Part shown: positions 16,166 to 24,862 of the stretch, in pieces
Numbering within the stretch: the first letter of the stretch is position 1
How the letters are laid out: each line of letters begins with the position of its first letter
NCBI RefSeq assembly: GCF_947495725.1
Contig: NZ_CANLZZ010000006.1
Span: 186,001 to 250,000 of the forward strand
Origin: an uncultured Lutibacter sp.
Lineage (GTDB): Bacteria; Bacteroidota; Bacteroidia; Flavobacteriales; Flavobacteriaceae
Reading direction: 5' to 3'
DNA: 64,000 nucleotides
Translations under genes and position numbers: made by a program
Notes under the pieces: generated by a model
The model's input: only the letters and a program-made list of their open reading frames with translations
The model's database searches: none
Told to the model about the DNA's origin: nothing

Positions 16166-17737
16166 ATGAGAAAGCTATCATTATTATTACTAAATGTTCT
16201 TTTGTGTATTTCAATAAATAGTTGTGCTCAAGTAGAGAAAACGAAAATTAAAAAGATTCAAAAACCTAATGTAATCGTTATTTTGGCTGATGATGTTGGT
16301 TATGCAGATGTTGGTTTTCAAGATGTTGTTCAACCGGATATAACTACACCAAATTTAAACAAACTAGCCGAAAATGGTATTGTTTTTAGAAATGCCTATG
16401 CTAGTTCTCCTGTTTGTAGTAATTCGAGATTAGCACTATCAACGGGTCGCTATCAACAACGTTGGGGCGCCTATTATTATGGTCAAGGTGGTTTACCTTC
16501 AAATGAATATACTATTGCCGAAATGATGAAAGAGGCTGGTTATAAAACAATGAAGGTTGGAAAAACACATTTAAATAATGGTCCAAAATCTGATCCTATG
16601 AAACACGGTTTTGATCACTGGTTAGGGTTTAAACATCATTCATGGGATTATTTTTTACTAAGCGAAAAAGATGTTGAAGCTTATGAGAAAAAATCTCCGG
16701 GTAGTAGTAAAAAAGCAAAAATGGCTCCATTTGGTCCATTAACGAGAGATAGTAAAACAACAGAATCTTTTGAAAACACAAATACAACAGAAGTTTTTAC
16801 AAATGAGTCCATTAAGTTTATAAAAGAAAGTGATGATGAACCTTTCTATCTGCAATTAGAATATAACGCTGTTCATACAGCATTAACAAGAGCTCCAAAG
16901 ATTCTTCAGGAAAAATATAATGTTCCAAAAAGACCTTTTAATCGTAAAGATGAGGTGTGGGAATACCCTCATTGGGATCCAATTGCTCAACCTGATTATA
17001 ATGAGTGGTATGATCAAACATGTCATTTAGGTATAACTGATGCCTATGGAAGAAAAATCTATTTGGCCCATTTAGAATATATGGATATGATGATTGGGAA
17101 TATTGTTAAAACATTAAAAGAAAAAGGAATTTTTGAGAATACAATTATTTTCTTTTCATCTGATAATGGAGGTTCAGATCAATCTTATGCCAACAATGAA
17201 CCGATAAATGCGTATAAATATTGTTTAATGGATGGTGGAATTAAAGTTCCAATGTTTGTTTCTTGGCCAAAAGAATTTTCAAAAAGCCACAAAGTTGATG
17301 CAACTGTAACGCATAGAGATTTATATGCAAGTCTTTCAGAAATTACCGGAATACCTCCTAAAAAGGAGTTAGATGGAAAAAGTTTAATTCCATTATTAAA
17401 GGGAGAAACAGTAAAATTACATTCAGAACCGCTGTTTTGGGATTCTGGACCTAGAGAAAAAAATTGGGTAGTTAAAGATGGAGACTGGAAATTGGTTTTT
17501 CGTGATAAATCTAAGAATTACCATAAATTCGAATTGGATGATAATGGTCTTGTAAAAGATAAATTAATAGAAATTCCATTAACTAATGGAATGCAATTGT
17601 ATAATTTAAAAGAAGACCCAAACGAAACAAATAACCTTGCAATTTCAAATCCTGAAAAAGTTGTTGAAATGGAAAATTTGTATAAAAAATGGAGATTGCA
17701 AATGGCAGATCCTATTAATGGTAAGAAGGCCAAATAA
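16166..17737 (+). CDS. S1 sulfatase lipoprotein with variant CSNSR motif
   Basis: A 523-residue formylglycine sulfatase. The ATG at 16166 was chosen over the in-frame TTG at 16130 because it gives a lipoprotein signal (ISINSC, Cys20) and lies 2 bp after the upstream stop. Metal-binding Asp42/Asp43 and a later SSDNGG motif are present. The modification motif is CSNSR (Cys84): the usual Pro/Ala at the third position is Asn. The GKTH motif replaces the common GKWH. It should remove sulfate esters from galactan oligosaccharides in the periplasm or at the membrane. Position specificity cannot be deduced. It is the first of three consecutive sulfatase genes. Confidence 0.88.
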   Translation: MRKLSLLLLNVLLCISINSCAQVEKTKIKKIQKPNVIVILADDVGYADVGFQDVVQPDITTPNLNKLAENGIVFRNAYASSPVCSNSRLALSTGRYQQRWGAYYYGQGGLPSNEYTIAEMMKEAGYKTMKVGKTHLNNGPKSDPMKHGFDHWLGFKHHSWDYFLLSEKDVEAYEKKSPGSSKKAKMAPFGPLTRDSKTTESFENTNTTEVFTNESIKFIKESDDEPFYLQLEYNAVHTALTRAPKILQEKYNVPKRPFNRKDEVWEYPHWDPIAQPDYNEWYDQTCHLGITDAYGRKIYLAHLEYMDMMIGNIVKTLKEKGIFENTIIFFSSDNGGSDQSYANNEPINAYKYCLMDGGIKVPMFVSWPKEFSKSHKVDATVTHRDLYASLSEITGIPPKKELDGKSLIPLLKGETVKLHSEPLFWDSGPREKNWVVKDGDWKLVFRDKSKNYHKFELDDNGLVKDKLIEIPLTNGMQLYNLKEDPNETNNLAISNPEKVVEMENLYKKWRLQMADPINGKKAK

Positions 17738-17751
17738 AAAAACACATTGAA

Positions 17752-19203
17752 ATGAAAAAAAGTATTTTTTTAATCATATTAACTGTTTTATTATTTAGCA
17801 TTTCTCAGGCACAAAACAATAACAAGTCACAACCAAATATAGTTTTAATATTTATTGATGATGAAGGTTATGGAGATGTAGGAGTTTATGGAGCAACTGG
17901 TTTTGAAACACCAAATCTGGATAATATGGCAAGTGAAGGTATGCGTTTTACAAACTTTTACTCGGCTCAACCAGTATGTAGTGCTTCAAGAGCTGGAATT
18001 TTAACAGGTTGTTATCCAAACAGAATTGGAATTAATGGAGCACTATTTCCACATCATAAGGTAGGTTTAAATTCAACGGAATATACAATGGCCGAAATGT
18101 TTAAAGATCAAGGTTATACAACTGCTTGTTTTGGAAAATGGCATTTGGGGTGGCAAAAAGAATTTTTACCATTACAACATGGTTTTGATGAGTATGTTGG
18201 GTTACCATATTCAAATGATATGTGGCCATACAATAACGCAACTGGACACAAATTACCAAAAGAAAGTAACCGCTCAAAAATGCCTGAATTGCCTTTAATT
18301 GAAGGTAATATGAAGATTAATGAAATTAAGAGCTTAAAAGATCAAGATATATTAACAACACTTTATACTGAAAAAGCAGTTGACTTTATAAATAGAAAAT
18401 CAGACAAACCATTTTTTCTTTATGTACCGCATACAATGGGTCACATTCCTTTAGGAGTTTCAGATAAATTTAGAGGTAAAAGCGAGCAAGGTTTGTACGG
18501 AGATGTTATGATGGAGATCGATTGGTCGGTTGGTGAAATTTGGAAAGCACTTGAAAAAAATGGAGTTGCTGATAATACAATTTTTGTTTTTACAACAGAT
18601 AATGGTCCTTGGCTAAATTTTGGAAATCATGCAGGTTCTTCAGGAGGTTTACGAGAAGGAAAAACAACTAGTTGGGAAGGTGGCCAAAGAGTACCGTTTA
18701 TTATTAGATGGGCAAATAATATTCCAAAAGGTACAGTTTGTAATAAGTTAGCGTGTGCTATTGACTTGTTACCTTCATTTGCAGCCGTAAGTAATGGTAA
18801 ATTATCAGAAAATAAAATTGATGGTGTTGATATTACTTCTCTTTGGAAAGGAGATTTTAAATCTGAACCAAGAGAATCAATTTTGTATTACTACGGAAAA
18901 AATAATTTGAATGCAGTTCGAAAAGGTAATTGGAAATTAGTACTGCCACATTCTTGGAATTCATACAATACAAAACCGGGTAATGATGGTGTTGGAGGTA
19001 AAAGAATTAAAATGAATGTTGAAAAAATGGAGCTCTATAATATGATGCGTGATCCTGGCGAACAATACAATGTAATTGAATCTTACCCTGAAAAGGTAAA
19101 GGAGATTATGGTTGTTGTTGAGAAGGCAAGAAAAGAGCTGGGAGATCTAAATGTTGGAATTAAATCTGGTAGTGGAACTAGAGAAATGGGAAGGTTAAAA
19201 TAA
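17752..19203 (+). CDS. S1 sulfatase (CSASR)
   Basis: A 483-residue exported sulfatase (signal peptide 1-20, ending ISQA). Asp36/Asp37 bind the metal, Cys76 in CSASR is the formylglycine precursor, and FGKWHLGW and TTDNGPW complete the active site. Ala in the third motif position is an accepted variant. The gene is 14 bp after the previous sulfatase and 12 bp before the next. The closest general resemblance is to arylsulfatase A-like exo-sulfatases. Substrate is inferred only from context. Confidence 0.9.
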   Translation: MKKSIFLIILTVLLFSISQAQNNNKSQPNIVLIFIDDEGYGDVGVYGATGFETPNLDNMASEGMRFTNFYSAQPVCSASRAGILTGCYPNRIGINGALFPHHKVGLNSTEYTMAEMFKDQGYTTACFGKWHLGWQKEFLPLQHGFDEYVGLPYSNDMWPYNNATGHKLPKESNRSKMPELPLIEGNMKINEIKSLKDQDILTTLYTEKAVDFINRKSDKPFFLYVPHTMGHIPLGVSDKFRGKSEQGLYGDVMMEIDWSVGEIWKALEKNGVADNTIFVFTTDNGPWLNFGNHAGSSGGLREGKTTSWEGGQRVPFIIRWANNIPKGTVCNKLACAIDLLPSFAAVSNGKLSENKIDGVDITSLWKGDFKSEPRESILYYYGKNNLNAVRKGNWKLVLPHSWNSYNTKPGNDGVGGKRIKMNVEKMELYNMMRDPGEQYNVIESYPEKVKEIMVVVEKARKELGDLNVGIKSGSGTREMGRLK

Positions 19204-19215
19204 ATATTTTTTTCA

Positions 19216-20982
19216 ATGAGAATACTAATAACAATTATCATAATAGCTAGTTGCTTTAATGTCTTTAGTCAAAACAAAAAACCAAATGTTATATTAGTTC
19301 TAACGGATGATCAAGGAATTGGAGATTTAGGTTGCCATGGAAATCCTTGGTTAAAAACACCAAATATCGATTCATTTTATAAAGAATCTGTAAGATTTAC
19401 CGATTTTCACGTAAGTCCGGTGTGTACACCAACGAGAGGAGCAATAATGTCAGGTCGTTATCCTATTAATAATGGTGCTTGGGCAACTTACAAAGGTAGG
19501 GACGCACTTTCAGAAGGAGCCATCACAATGGCTGATTTATTTAAAAAAGGAGGTTATAAAACAGGAATGTTTGGTAAATGGCATTTAGGTGATAATTATC
19601 CGGTAAGACCAACAGATTGTGGTTTTGATGTTGCGGTACACCATAAAGCGGGTGGTGTTGGCGAATTATCTGATTATTGGGGTAATAATTATTTTAATGA
19701 TATTTACTATGTTAATAATGAACCAAAACAATTTGAAGGCTACTGTACCGATGTTTGGTTTAATGAAGCAATGAAATTTATTGAAAACAATAAAGAAAAA
19801 CCATTTTTCATTTATCTTCCAACCAATGCACCTCACGGACCACATTATGTTGATGAAAAATATGCTAAACCTTACAGAGAAAAAGAAGGAACGGAAATTG
19901 TAAATGCAAAATTCTTTGGTATGATAGCCAATATTGACGAGAATTTTGGGAAGCTTGAAAAATTTCTAAAAGAGCAAAAACTTGCCGATAATACCATTTT
20001 AATTTTTATGACTGATAACGGTGCTACAGGAGGTGTAAGTCGTGATGAAAAGAGAGGTTACAATATGGGACTTAGAGGAAGAAAAGGTCATAGAACCGAT
20101 GGAGGGCATTTAGTGCCATTTTTTATTAGATGGAAAGACGGAAAAATTAAAGGAGGAAAGGATATAAGTGAAACAACAGCTCATGTAGATTTAATGCCAA
20201 CACTTGCCTCACTTTGTAATTTAAATATTCCAGAAAGTAAAAAGCTTGATGGAGTTGATTTAACTTCACTTTTCAATAATAAAAAAGGAAAGTTAGATGA
20301 AAGATCTGTTTTTGTGCATAGTAGACAAGATTGGAGACCTCCAACTGATGTGGTTGAAACGTGTATTGTTAATGGTAAATGGCGATTAGTTCACGGGAAA
20401 GAATTATACAATGTTGAAAATGATAGAAAACAGCTAAATGATATTTCAGCGCAGAATTCTAAAATAGTAGAAAAATTATTAGTGGATAATAGCAAGTTTT
20501 TAAAAATCTCAAAATTGAATTCTGAATACAATCAAATTCCATCTTCAGTAATAGGAAATAAAAATCAGAAAGAAATTAAGCTAACAATACAACATGCTAT
20601 TGGTGAAGACAGAGGTATTTGGAAAAGTGAGCAAGTTGCAGCAGGAATGAAGAACACAAATAATACACATGCTTTAAAAATTGAAAAGAATGGAACGTAT
20701 TTAATTTCTTGTAGAAGATGGCCAAAAGAATGTTCAGGACCCATACTAGGAATCCCTTCTGAAAATCCAAAAAATTGGTTTGATTATAAAACAATCTCTC
20801 CTGAAAAAATTAGAATTTCTATAGCCAATCAAATGTTTGAAAAAGAAATCGGAGTTAATGATGAAGAAGTAGTTTTTGAAGTGAATCTTAAAAAAGGAAA
20901 AACTTTTTTAGTAAATGATTTTATTGAAGGAAAAGAAAAATACGGAGTGTATTATACATACATATCTAACATAGGAAGCTAA
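19216..20982 (+). CDS. S1 sulfatase with an extra C-terminal domain
   Basis: An exported sulfatase of 588 residues (signal about 1-19). Active-site motifs are Asp31/Asp32, CTPTR with Cys70, FGKWHLGD and MTDNGATGG. The sulfatase fold is complete by about residue 430. The last 150 residues form an additional beta-rich module with TIQHAIGED and SCRRWPKE, a type of tail seen in other Bacteroidota arylsulfatases and of unknown role. It is the last gene of its operon; a 236-bp gap with a regulator promoter follows and no strong hairpin was seen. Confidence 0.88.
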   Translation: MRILITIIIIASCFNVFSQNKKPNVILVLTDDQGIGDLGCHGNPWLKTPNIDSFYKESVRFTDFHVSPVCTPTRGAIMSGRYPINNGAWATYKGRDALSEGAITMADLFKKGGYKTGMFGKWHLGDNYPVRPTDCGFDVAVHHKAGGVGELSDYWGNNYFNDIYYVNNEPKQFEGYCTDVWFNEAMKFIENNKEKPFFIYLPTNAPHGPHYVDEKYAKPYREKEGTEIVNAKFFGMIANIDENFGKLEKFLKEQKLADNTILIFMTDNGATGGVSRDEKRGYNMGLRGRKGHRTDGGHLVPFFIRWKDGKIKGGKDISETTAHVDLMPTLASLCNLNIPESKKLDGVDLTSLFNNKKGKLDERSVFVHSRQDWRPPTDVVETCIVNGKWRLVHGKELYNVENDRKQLNDISAQNSKIVEKLLVDNSKFLKISKLNSEYNQIPSSVIGNKNQKEIKLTIQHAIGEDRGIWKSEQVAAGMKNTNNTHALKIEKNGTYLISCRRWPKECSGPILGIPSENPKNWFDYKTISPEKIRISIANQMFEKEIGVNDEEVVFEVNLKKGKTFLVNDFIEGKEKYGVYYTYISNIGS

Positions 20983-21133
20983 AATGTTCTGTTGTAATTC
21001 TACTAAGTTTACAGTATGTTGAAATTTGAAGTGGGCAGTCAATCAAATATCCTTTAGATAATAACCACATTAATTTAGGTCATTTAAGCTATTTTCAAAA
21101 ACATTTGTACTATGGTGTAGCTTTAAGATGTTT

Positions 21134-21141
21134 TATATTTG
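21134..21141 (+). promoter_or_regulatory. Probable -7 element (TATATTTG) for the LamG-SARP regulator gene
   Basis: TATATTTG matches TAnnTTTG exactly. The nearest TTTG upstream (21104-21107) is 26 bp away, longer than the usual 19-21 bp, so the -33 element is poor or degenerate. The rest of the 236-bp gap from 20983 to 21218 shows no other signal. Confidence 0.4.
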
Positions 21142-21218
21142 AAGTATATTATATTTTAAATTGAAGGAAAAGAGTTATTTTTATCAATTCAATAAAACAA
21201 ATTACAGATTGTAATTAA

Positions 21219-23297
21219 ATGAGATTAGCAACACTTTTATTTTTTGTTTCAATACTAACGGTAACGTTGCATGCTCAAAATTCAGAAGATGCACCTTTCT
21301 TTTCTGAAGACTTATTTACGCAAAGTAGTCGAGTAGAAAGTAATTTAAAGCCAAATAGTAATGATGCTGTAAGAGGTAGAGTAGCTGATTTTTTGGTGGA
21401 AGCTGATAGTTGTTTTACAATACAATCAAATAAACGAAGTAAAGATATATCGGTTAGTTTTTGGTTTTTGCCTAAACAATTAGATGTGCATTCAGGTACT
21501 TTAATTGGTGAAGATGGTGTTTTTTATTTTCGTTATTTGTCTAACCGACAAATTCAATTCAATCACTTTCATAGAGCAGATATAAATACAGAAAGTTTAC
21601 TGAGTAATAATGTTTGGCAACATTTGGGTTTTACCTTGTCTAAAAAAGGAGAACTAACTATTTATTTTAATGGCGAACCAGTTTTAAAGGAAACCATTTC
21701 TTCTAATTGGTGGAAACAAGAAGCTTCAAAAATAATTATAGGAAATGATAGGTATGGCGTAAAGGCTGAAGGAAGTATAGACCGTTTAAAAATTTGGAAC
21801 AGAACATTGACTTCCAAAGAATTTAAAAATGATTTCGAAACTTCATCTTTTCAAACAAATCTTTATCACAAATTACAAGCATATTTGCCTTTGCAGGGTA
21901 ATTTTGAAGATCAATCTTTAGAATCAAAAGATATTGAACTTGTAAGGGATATTGACTTTGTAAATGATTCTGAAAAAGGAATTGTCGCTAATTTTAACAA
22001 AGAAACTTCACTTTTAAAAATTAAAAATTTAAAGTTTGATAAACAGCTCACCATTTCCGCTTGGATAAATCCAGTTAAGCAAGAGGGAGTTATGGGAATT
22101 GCTGGTAATAAAGATTTTTCTTTTCGTTATAAACCCAATACTCAAAGCTTATGGTTTAGTGTACCTATGATGTTTAAAACTGTTAGTACACAACCAAAAG
22201 AAGATATTACAAACTGGTTGCATTTGGCGGTTACAGTAAATTATAATCATAGAGTTAATTTTTTTATAAATGGCAAACTTGTAGATAGTAAAACTATTGG
22301 AGGAAATACAGGGAAAGAGGATTATTTAGAAATTGGTAAAAGTCTTTGGGGTGATACTTTTAAGGGGCAAATGAGTCAATTTGCTATTTGGAATAAAGTG
22401 CTTTCACCAAAAGAAATTAAATCGGTTTTTGAAGGAAAGTTAGAAGCAGATAAATTGCTGTATAAAAAGAAGAATAATACAACAGTATATCTAATAACAA
22501 TATTTTTACTAGTAATAGTTTTTGTACTTGTATATTTAATTTTAAAAAAAAGAAAACAACAAAAAGTTAGAGTGAAAAAAGCTGTTGTAACTCTGCAATT
22601 TCCGCAGAAAAACGCTATTTATTTGTTTGATGTTTTTAGAGCCTTCGACAAAAATGGTAATGATATTTCACACGAATTTACACCAACATTAGTACGATTA
22701 TTCAGTTTAATTTTACTGTTTCCAAGAGTTGTTAAGAGACATATTGGTTCGGCTGAACTTTCAGATGTTTTATGGGAAACCGATACTGTTTCGCAACAAA
22801 AAAATAATAGAGGTGCAAATATGCATAGGCTTCGTAAAATTTTAAAGGAGTTTAATGGCATAACCTTAAATTATGAAGATAAAAAGTGGAAATTTAATTT
22901 AGATGAACAATTATTTATAGATGCTGTTTTTTATAATGAAGCTTCCAATGAAAAAGTAATTGCCTACCCATTTAAAAATTTACAATTATGCAAGTCTTTA
23001 AAAATTGCAAATTTCGATACTGTAATTTCTCAACTTAATGAGCAACATATTCAAAAAACAAAAGATATTTGTGCTGGAAATTTAGATGTTGAAGATTGGG
23101 AAACTCTTAGAAAAAGTGCTAGTTTATTGCTAAGCATTGACCCTTTATCTGAATTGGCATTAAAGTATAAAATAACAGCTTTAGTAGGTTTAAATGAAAA
23201 GCAATTGGCATTAAATTGCTTTAAATCATTTGCGGCTAATTACAAAGTGATGCTAGTTCAAGAATTTCCTTTAACTTTTGAAGAATGTATGTTTTAG
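21219..23297 (+). CDS. Transmembrane regulator: two LamG-like domains, TM helix, SARP-type winged helix plus BTAD
   Basis: A 692-residue protein with a signal peptide (1-20, ending LHAQ). Two concanavalin/laminin-G-like sandwiches occupy about 45-205 and 245-405; both contain WxHLxxT, IxFNGxxV and RLKIWNR-type or FAIWNK-type motifs. One transmembrane helix (about 423-443) is followed by a basic stretch (KKRKQQKVRVKK). The cytoplasmic part has an OmpR/SARP-like winged helix (about 485-562, with SAELSDVLWE and MHRLRKILKE) and a helical bacterial transcriptional activator domain (about 570-692). The arrangement suggests direct glycan sensing in the periplasm coupled to DNA binding. It lies between two plus-strand operons of the locus, which it may control. 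Confidence 0.82.
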   Translation: MRLATLLFFVSILTVTLHAQNSEDAPFFSEDLFTQSSRVESNLKPNSNDAVRGRVADFLVEADSCFTIQSNKRSKDISVSFWFLPKQLDVHSGTLIGEDGVFYFRYLSNRQIQFNHFHRADINTESLLSNNVWQHLGFTLSKKGELTIYFNGEPVLKETISSNWWKQEASKIIIGNDRYGVKAEGSIDRLKIWNRTLTSKEFKNDFETSSFQTNLYHKLQAYLPLQGNFEDQSLESKDIELVRDIDFVNDSEKGIVANFNKETSLLKIKNLKFDKQLTISAWINPVKQEGVMGIAGNKDFSFRYKPNTQSLWFSVPMMFKTVSTQPKEDITNWLHLAVTVNYNHRVNFFINGKLVDSKTIGGNTGKEDYLEIGKSLWGDTFKGQMSQFAIWNKVLSPKEIKSVFEGKLEADKLLYKKKNNTTVYLITIFLLVIVFVLVYLILKKRKQQKVRVKKAVVTLQFPQKNAIYLFDVFRAFDKNGNDISHEFTPTLVRLFSLILLFPRVVKRHIGSAELSDVLWETDTVSQQKNNRGANMHRLRKILKEFNGITLNYEDKKWKFNLDEQLFIDAVFYNEASNEKVIAYPFKNLQLCKSLKIANFDTVISQLNEQHIQKTKDICAGNLDVEDWETLRKSASLLLSIDPLSELALKYKITALVGLNEKQLALNCFKSFAANYKVMLVQEFPLTFEECMF

Positions 23298-23324
23298 TTC
23301 TAAAACATATGTGTTTTACAGCTA

Positions 23325-23348
23325 TTTAACCCTTTTTTTAACCCTTTT
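23325..23348 (+). repeat. Perfect tandem 12-bp direct repeat upstream of the GH28-led operon
   Basis: TTTAACCCTTTT occurs twice back to back (23325-23336 and 23337-23348), followed by a partial third unit TTTACC at 23350-23355. It lies 28 bp after the regulator stop and about 86 bp before the GH28 ATG. Tandem direct repeats of about one helical turn are the classic binding-site pattern of SARP-type winged helices, so this is a candidate operator. Confidence 0.55.
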
Positions 23349-23434
23349 ATTTACCTAGTTTTTAATCTAGTAGTTCTTTTATTTGTATATATATTTAAGA
23401 GTGTTAATTATAATTTACAATAGAAAAAAGAATC

Positions 23435-24856
23435 ATGAGAAAAATTAAAGCGTATTTATTAGCCGTTTCGTTAATTATATTATTTGTGTCTTGTTCTACT
23501 AAAACTGTTTGGGATGTTAGAGATTATGGAGCAGTTGCAGATAAAACAACTATTAATACCAATCCCATTCAAAAAGCAATTGATGAATGTAACAAAGCAG
23601 GTGGAGGAACAGTTTTAATAACTGAAGGAACTTATTTATCTGGAACAATTTTATTGAAAAGTAATGTAAACCTTAAAGTGGCAGAAGGAGCTACTTTATT
23701 GGGAAGTATCAATCCTAATGATTATCCAGCAGTTGAACCATTTATTGACGCTACAGGGCAATATAGAGGGCAATGTTTTATTGGAGCAATAGATATTGAA
23801 AATGCTTCAATTACAGGTAAAGGAACCATTAACGGTCAAGGAGAAATGTTTACGCCTGCAAATATTAAAAAGACAGTTAAAAAATTAGGGATAACGTTGG
23901 CTAAACCAGATTTAACTGGATTAATTTCAAAAACCAATAAATACGTTAGCAGTACAATTAGAACTTCAAACCGACCTTTTTTGGTTCGTATGGTTCGTTC
24001 AAAAAATGTAAAATTAGTTGATATTCATTTACGTCAGCCTGCCGCTTGGACATTGCACTTTTTAGAATGTAATAATTTTGAAGTTAATGGAATTAGTATT
24101 CATAGTCATGCAAATAAAAACAATGACGCTATTGATATAGATTCTAGTACAAATGGTGTAATTAGAAATGCAACTATAGATTCTGGAGATGATGCTATTT
24201 GCTTTAAATCTACAAGTCCAAAACCAACTACAGATATTGAAGTTTACGATTGTAAATTAAAAAGCCATTGGGGAGCCATAAAATTTGGAACAGAATCTAT
24301 GGGTGATTTTAAAAATATTACTGTTAGAGATTGTTTTGTTCACGATACAAAAGGTGGAGGTATTAAAATTTTAAGTGCCGATGGAGCCAATGTAGATAAT
24401 ATTTTAATAGAAAATATTACTATGGAAAATGTTGAGATGCCAATCTTTATCCGTTTATGTGAGCGTCGTTTAGTTTATAGAAATGCTGAAAGAAAACCGG
24501 TAGGAAGCATTAATAACGTAGTAATTAGAAATATTACAGCTAAAGTTACAGATACTGCAGACTTAAGAATGAATCCACCAACAGGTTTTTATTTTTCAGG
24601 GACACCAAATCATAAATTAGGAAAAATTACTATTGATAATGTCAAGGTTGATTTGCCAGGAGGAGGAACTTTAGAAGATGCTAAAATTGTAGTTCCAGAA
24701 AATGAAATTCAATATCCTGAGTTTACCAAATTAGGAGCAACACCAGCTTACGGATTGTATGCAAGACATATCGAAAATTTAAAAACCAACAATATTTCTT
24801 TCACCCTTAGAGGAAAAGATGAAAGAAAAGAAGTTGTTAAAATTAATGTAAACTAG
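23435..24856 (+). CDS. GH28-like right-handed beta-helix glycosidase lipoprotein
   Basis: A 473-residue lipoprotein (LFVSC, Cys20) with an N-terminal DVRDYGAVAD block and parallel beta-helix repeats as in GH28. Catalytic Asp candidates are Asp231 (NND) and Asp252/Asp253 (GDD). The GHG and RIK motifs of polygalacturonases are altered to SHWG (277-280) and GIK. GH28 members usually cleave alpha-linked galacturonate or related sugars by inversion. In this locus the target may be an alpha-linked galactose or uronic side group, which is inference. It heads a nine-gene operon and is preceded by the tandem repeat at 23325. Confidence 0.83.
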   Translation: MRKIKAYLLAVSLIILFVSCSTKTVWDVRDYGAVADKTTINTNPIQKAIDECNKAGGGTVLITEGTYLSGTILLKSNVNLKVAEGATLLGSINPNDYPAVEPFIDATGQYRGQCFIGAIDIENASITGKGTINGQGEMFTPANIKKTVKKLGITLAKPDLTGLISKTNKYVSSTIRTSNRPFLVRMVRSKNVKLVDIHLRQPAAWTLHFLECNNFEVNGISIHSHANKNNDAIDIDSSTNGVIRNATIDSGDDAICFKSTSPKPTTDIEVYDCKLKSHWGAIKFGTESMGDFKNITVRDCFVHDTKGGGIKILSADGANVDNILIENITMENVEMPIFIRLCERRLVYRNAERKPVGSINNVVIRNITAKVTDTADLRMNPPTGFYFSGTPNHKLGKITIDNVKVDLPGGGTLEDAKIVVPENEIQYPEFTKLGATPAYGLYARHIENLKTNNISFTLRGKDERKEVVKINVN

Positions 24857-24862
24857 TTCGTA

